From contig OX637334.1 in NCBI GenBank assembly GCA_951799405.1, positions 7,502,001 to 7,566,000 on the forward strand: a DNA stretch of 64,000 nucleotides, written 5' to 3'. Shown in pieces: positions 63,615-64,000 of the stretch (position 1 is the first letter of the stretch; each line of letters begins with the position of its first letter). The notes beneath the pieces are model-generated. The model was not told where the DNA came from. It saw nothing but the letters and a program-made list of their open reading frames with translations, and did not search any database. Source of the stretch: Agapetus fuscipes. Taxonomy: Eukaryota > Arthropoda > Insecta > Trichoptera > Glossosomatidae. Made by a program: the position numbers and the translations under genes.

Positions 63615-64000
63615 ACCATTCACATAAATATTTACAAGTAAACATAATATTATCTTTGTGCCTTACTTTTGTAGCATCAAGTTTACACGGGAAAAGGTTC
63701 AGTTTACGTTTAACGGCGTTGTTTTATTTCCGGGCCAAAGCCGGAAGGAATCAATCCCGGTGCTTAAAGTTTTATTAATAATAAAACAGCGGGAAGGCTG
63801 GGCGAACCTTCATTGAGCAAAAGGGCGCGATAAATCCGTGTTTCAATTCGTTTTATGGGAAACAAATGACGACATCATTCTTCTACCTGATCACTGACCA
63901 AATATAGACGCCTTTAGAGATAGCAAGAAGAACGCCTGAGATAAAAACTAAATTAATAAACACCAAAAATTTTGAAGTTTTATGTTTAATTGAAGCTTTA
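63615..64000. other. unassigned stretch
   Basis: Nothing recognised to the window end. Confidence 0.4.

Overview
The window looks like non-coding DNA from an invertebrate animal, most likely an arthropod. It is strongly AT-rich and no intact host gene is recognisable. Nearly everything identifiable is a transposable element or a relic of one. The element mix (RTE, L2/CR1-type and Jockey-type LINEs, mariner, hAT-type and other MITEs, tRNA-derived SINEs, Penelope-type hammerhead motifs) fits an insect or other arthropod, but I cannot name a species.

Two LINE reading frames are long. At 9.69-11.34 kb (+) there is a 551-residue L2/CR1-type reverse transcriptase. At 36.80-39.09 kb (-) there is a 765-residue RTE-type reverse transcriptase with a frameshifted endonuclease remnant upstream and a 3' end of TAATC-type repeats. 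The 3' UTR of this RTE (called RTE-A here) recurs about 30 times across the window on both strands as 5'-truncated copies, and is the dominant repeat. Other LINE relics are a Jockey-like C-terminus (46.0-47.0 kb), at least three further non-LTR families seen only as C-terminal tails (near 19.7, 23.0, 26.5, 26.8, 30.9, 49.2 and 53.5 kb), and decayed L2 scraps.

Three SINE families are present. SINE1 (tRNA head) has a 3' tail that matches the 3' end of the L2/CR1-type LINE in the same window, which suggests a SINE/LINE partnership. SINE2 (tRNA head, hairpin-rich body, GCGTTT-repeat tail) has several very similar, probably young copies, including an inverted pair at 62.5 and 63.3 kb. SINE3 has two clear copies, one of them inserted in an RTE-A copy.

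DNA transposon derivatives include a 436-bp hAT-like MITE with an 8-bp target duplication (40.2 kb), a MITE inserted in two separate RTE-A copies with 4-bp target duplications (4.7 and 61.5 kb), four other long-TIR MITEs, and a badly deleted mariner transposase (43.7 kb).

Other items are a 1-kb minisatellite at 7.16-8.17 kb whose 55-bp unit is the antisense of a LINE C-terminal coding segment, a three-copy 205-bp tandem array of a reverse-transcriptase segment (47.4-47.9 kb), a 5S rRNA-like sequence abutting a SINE1 head (44.7 kb), three or four hammerhead-ribozyme-like motifs, a double perfect hairpin (2.4 kb), and one possible host exon (1.73-1.88 kb, -). Nothing here forms an operon or pathway; the relationships are nested insertions and shared replication machinery.
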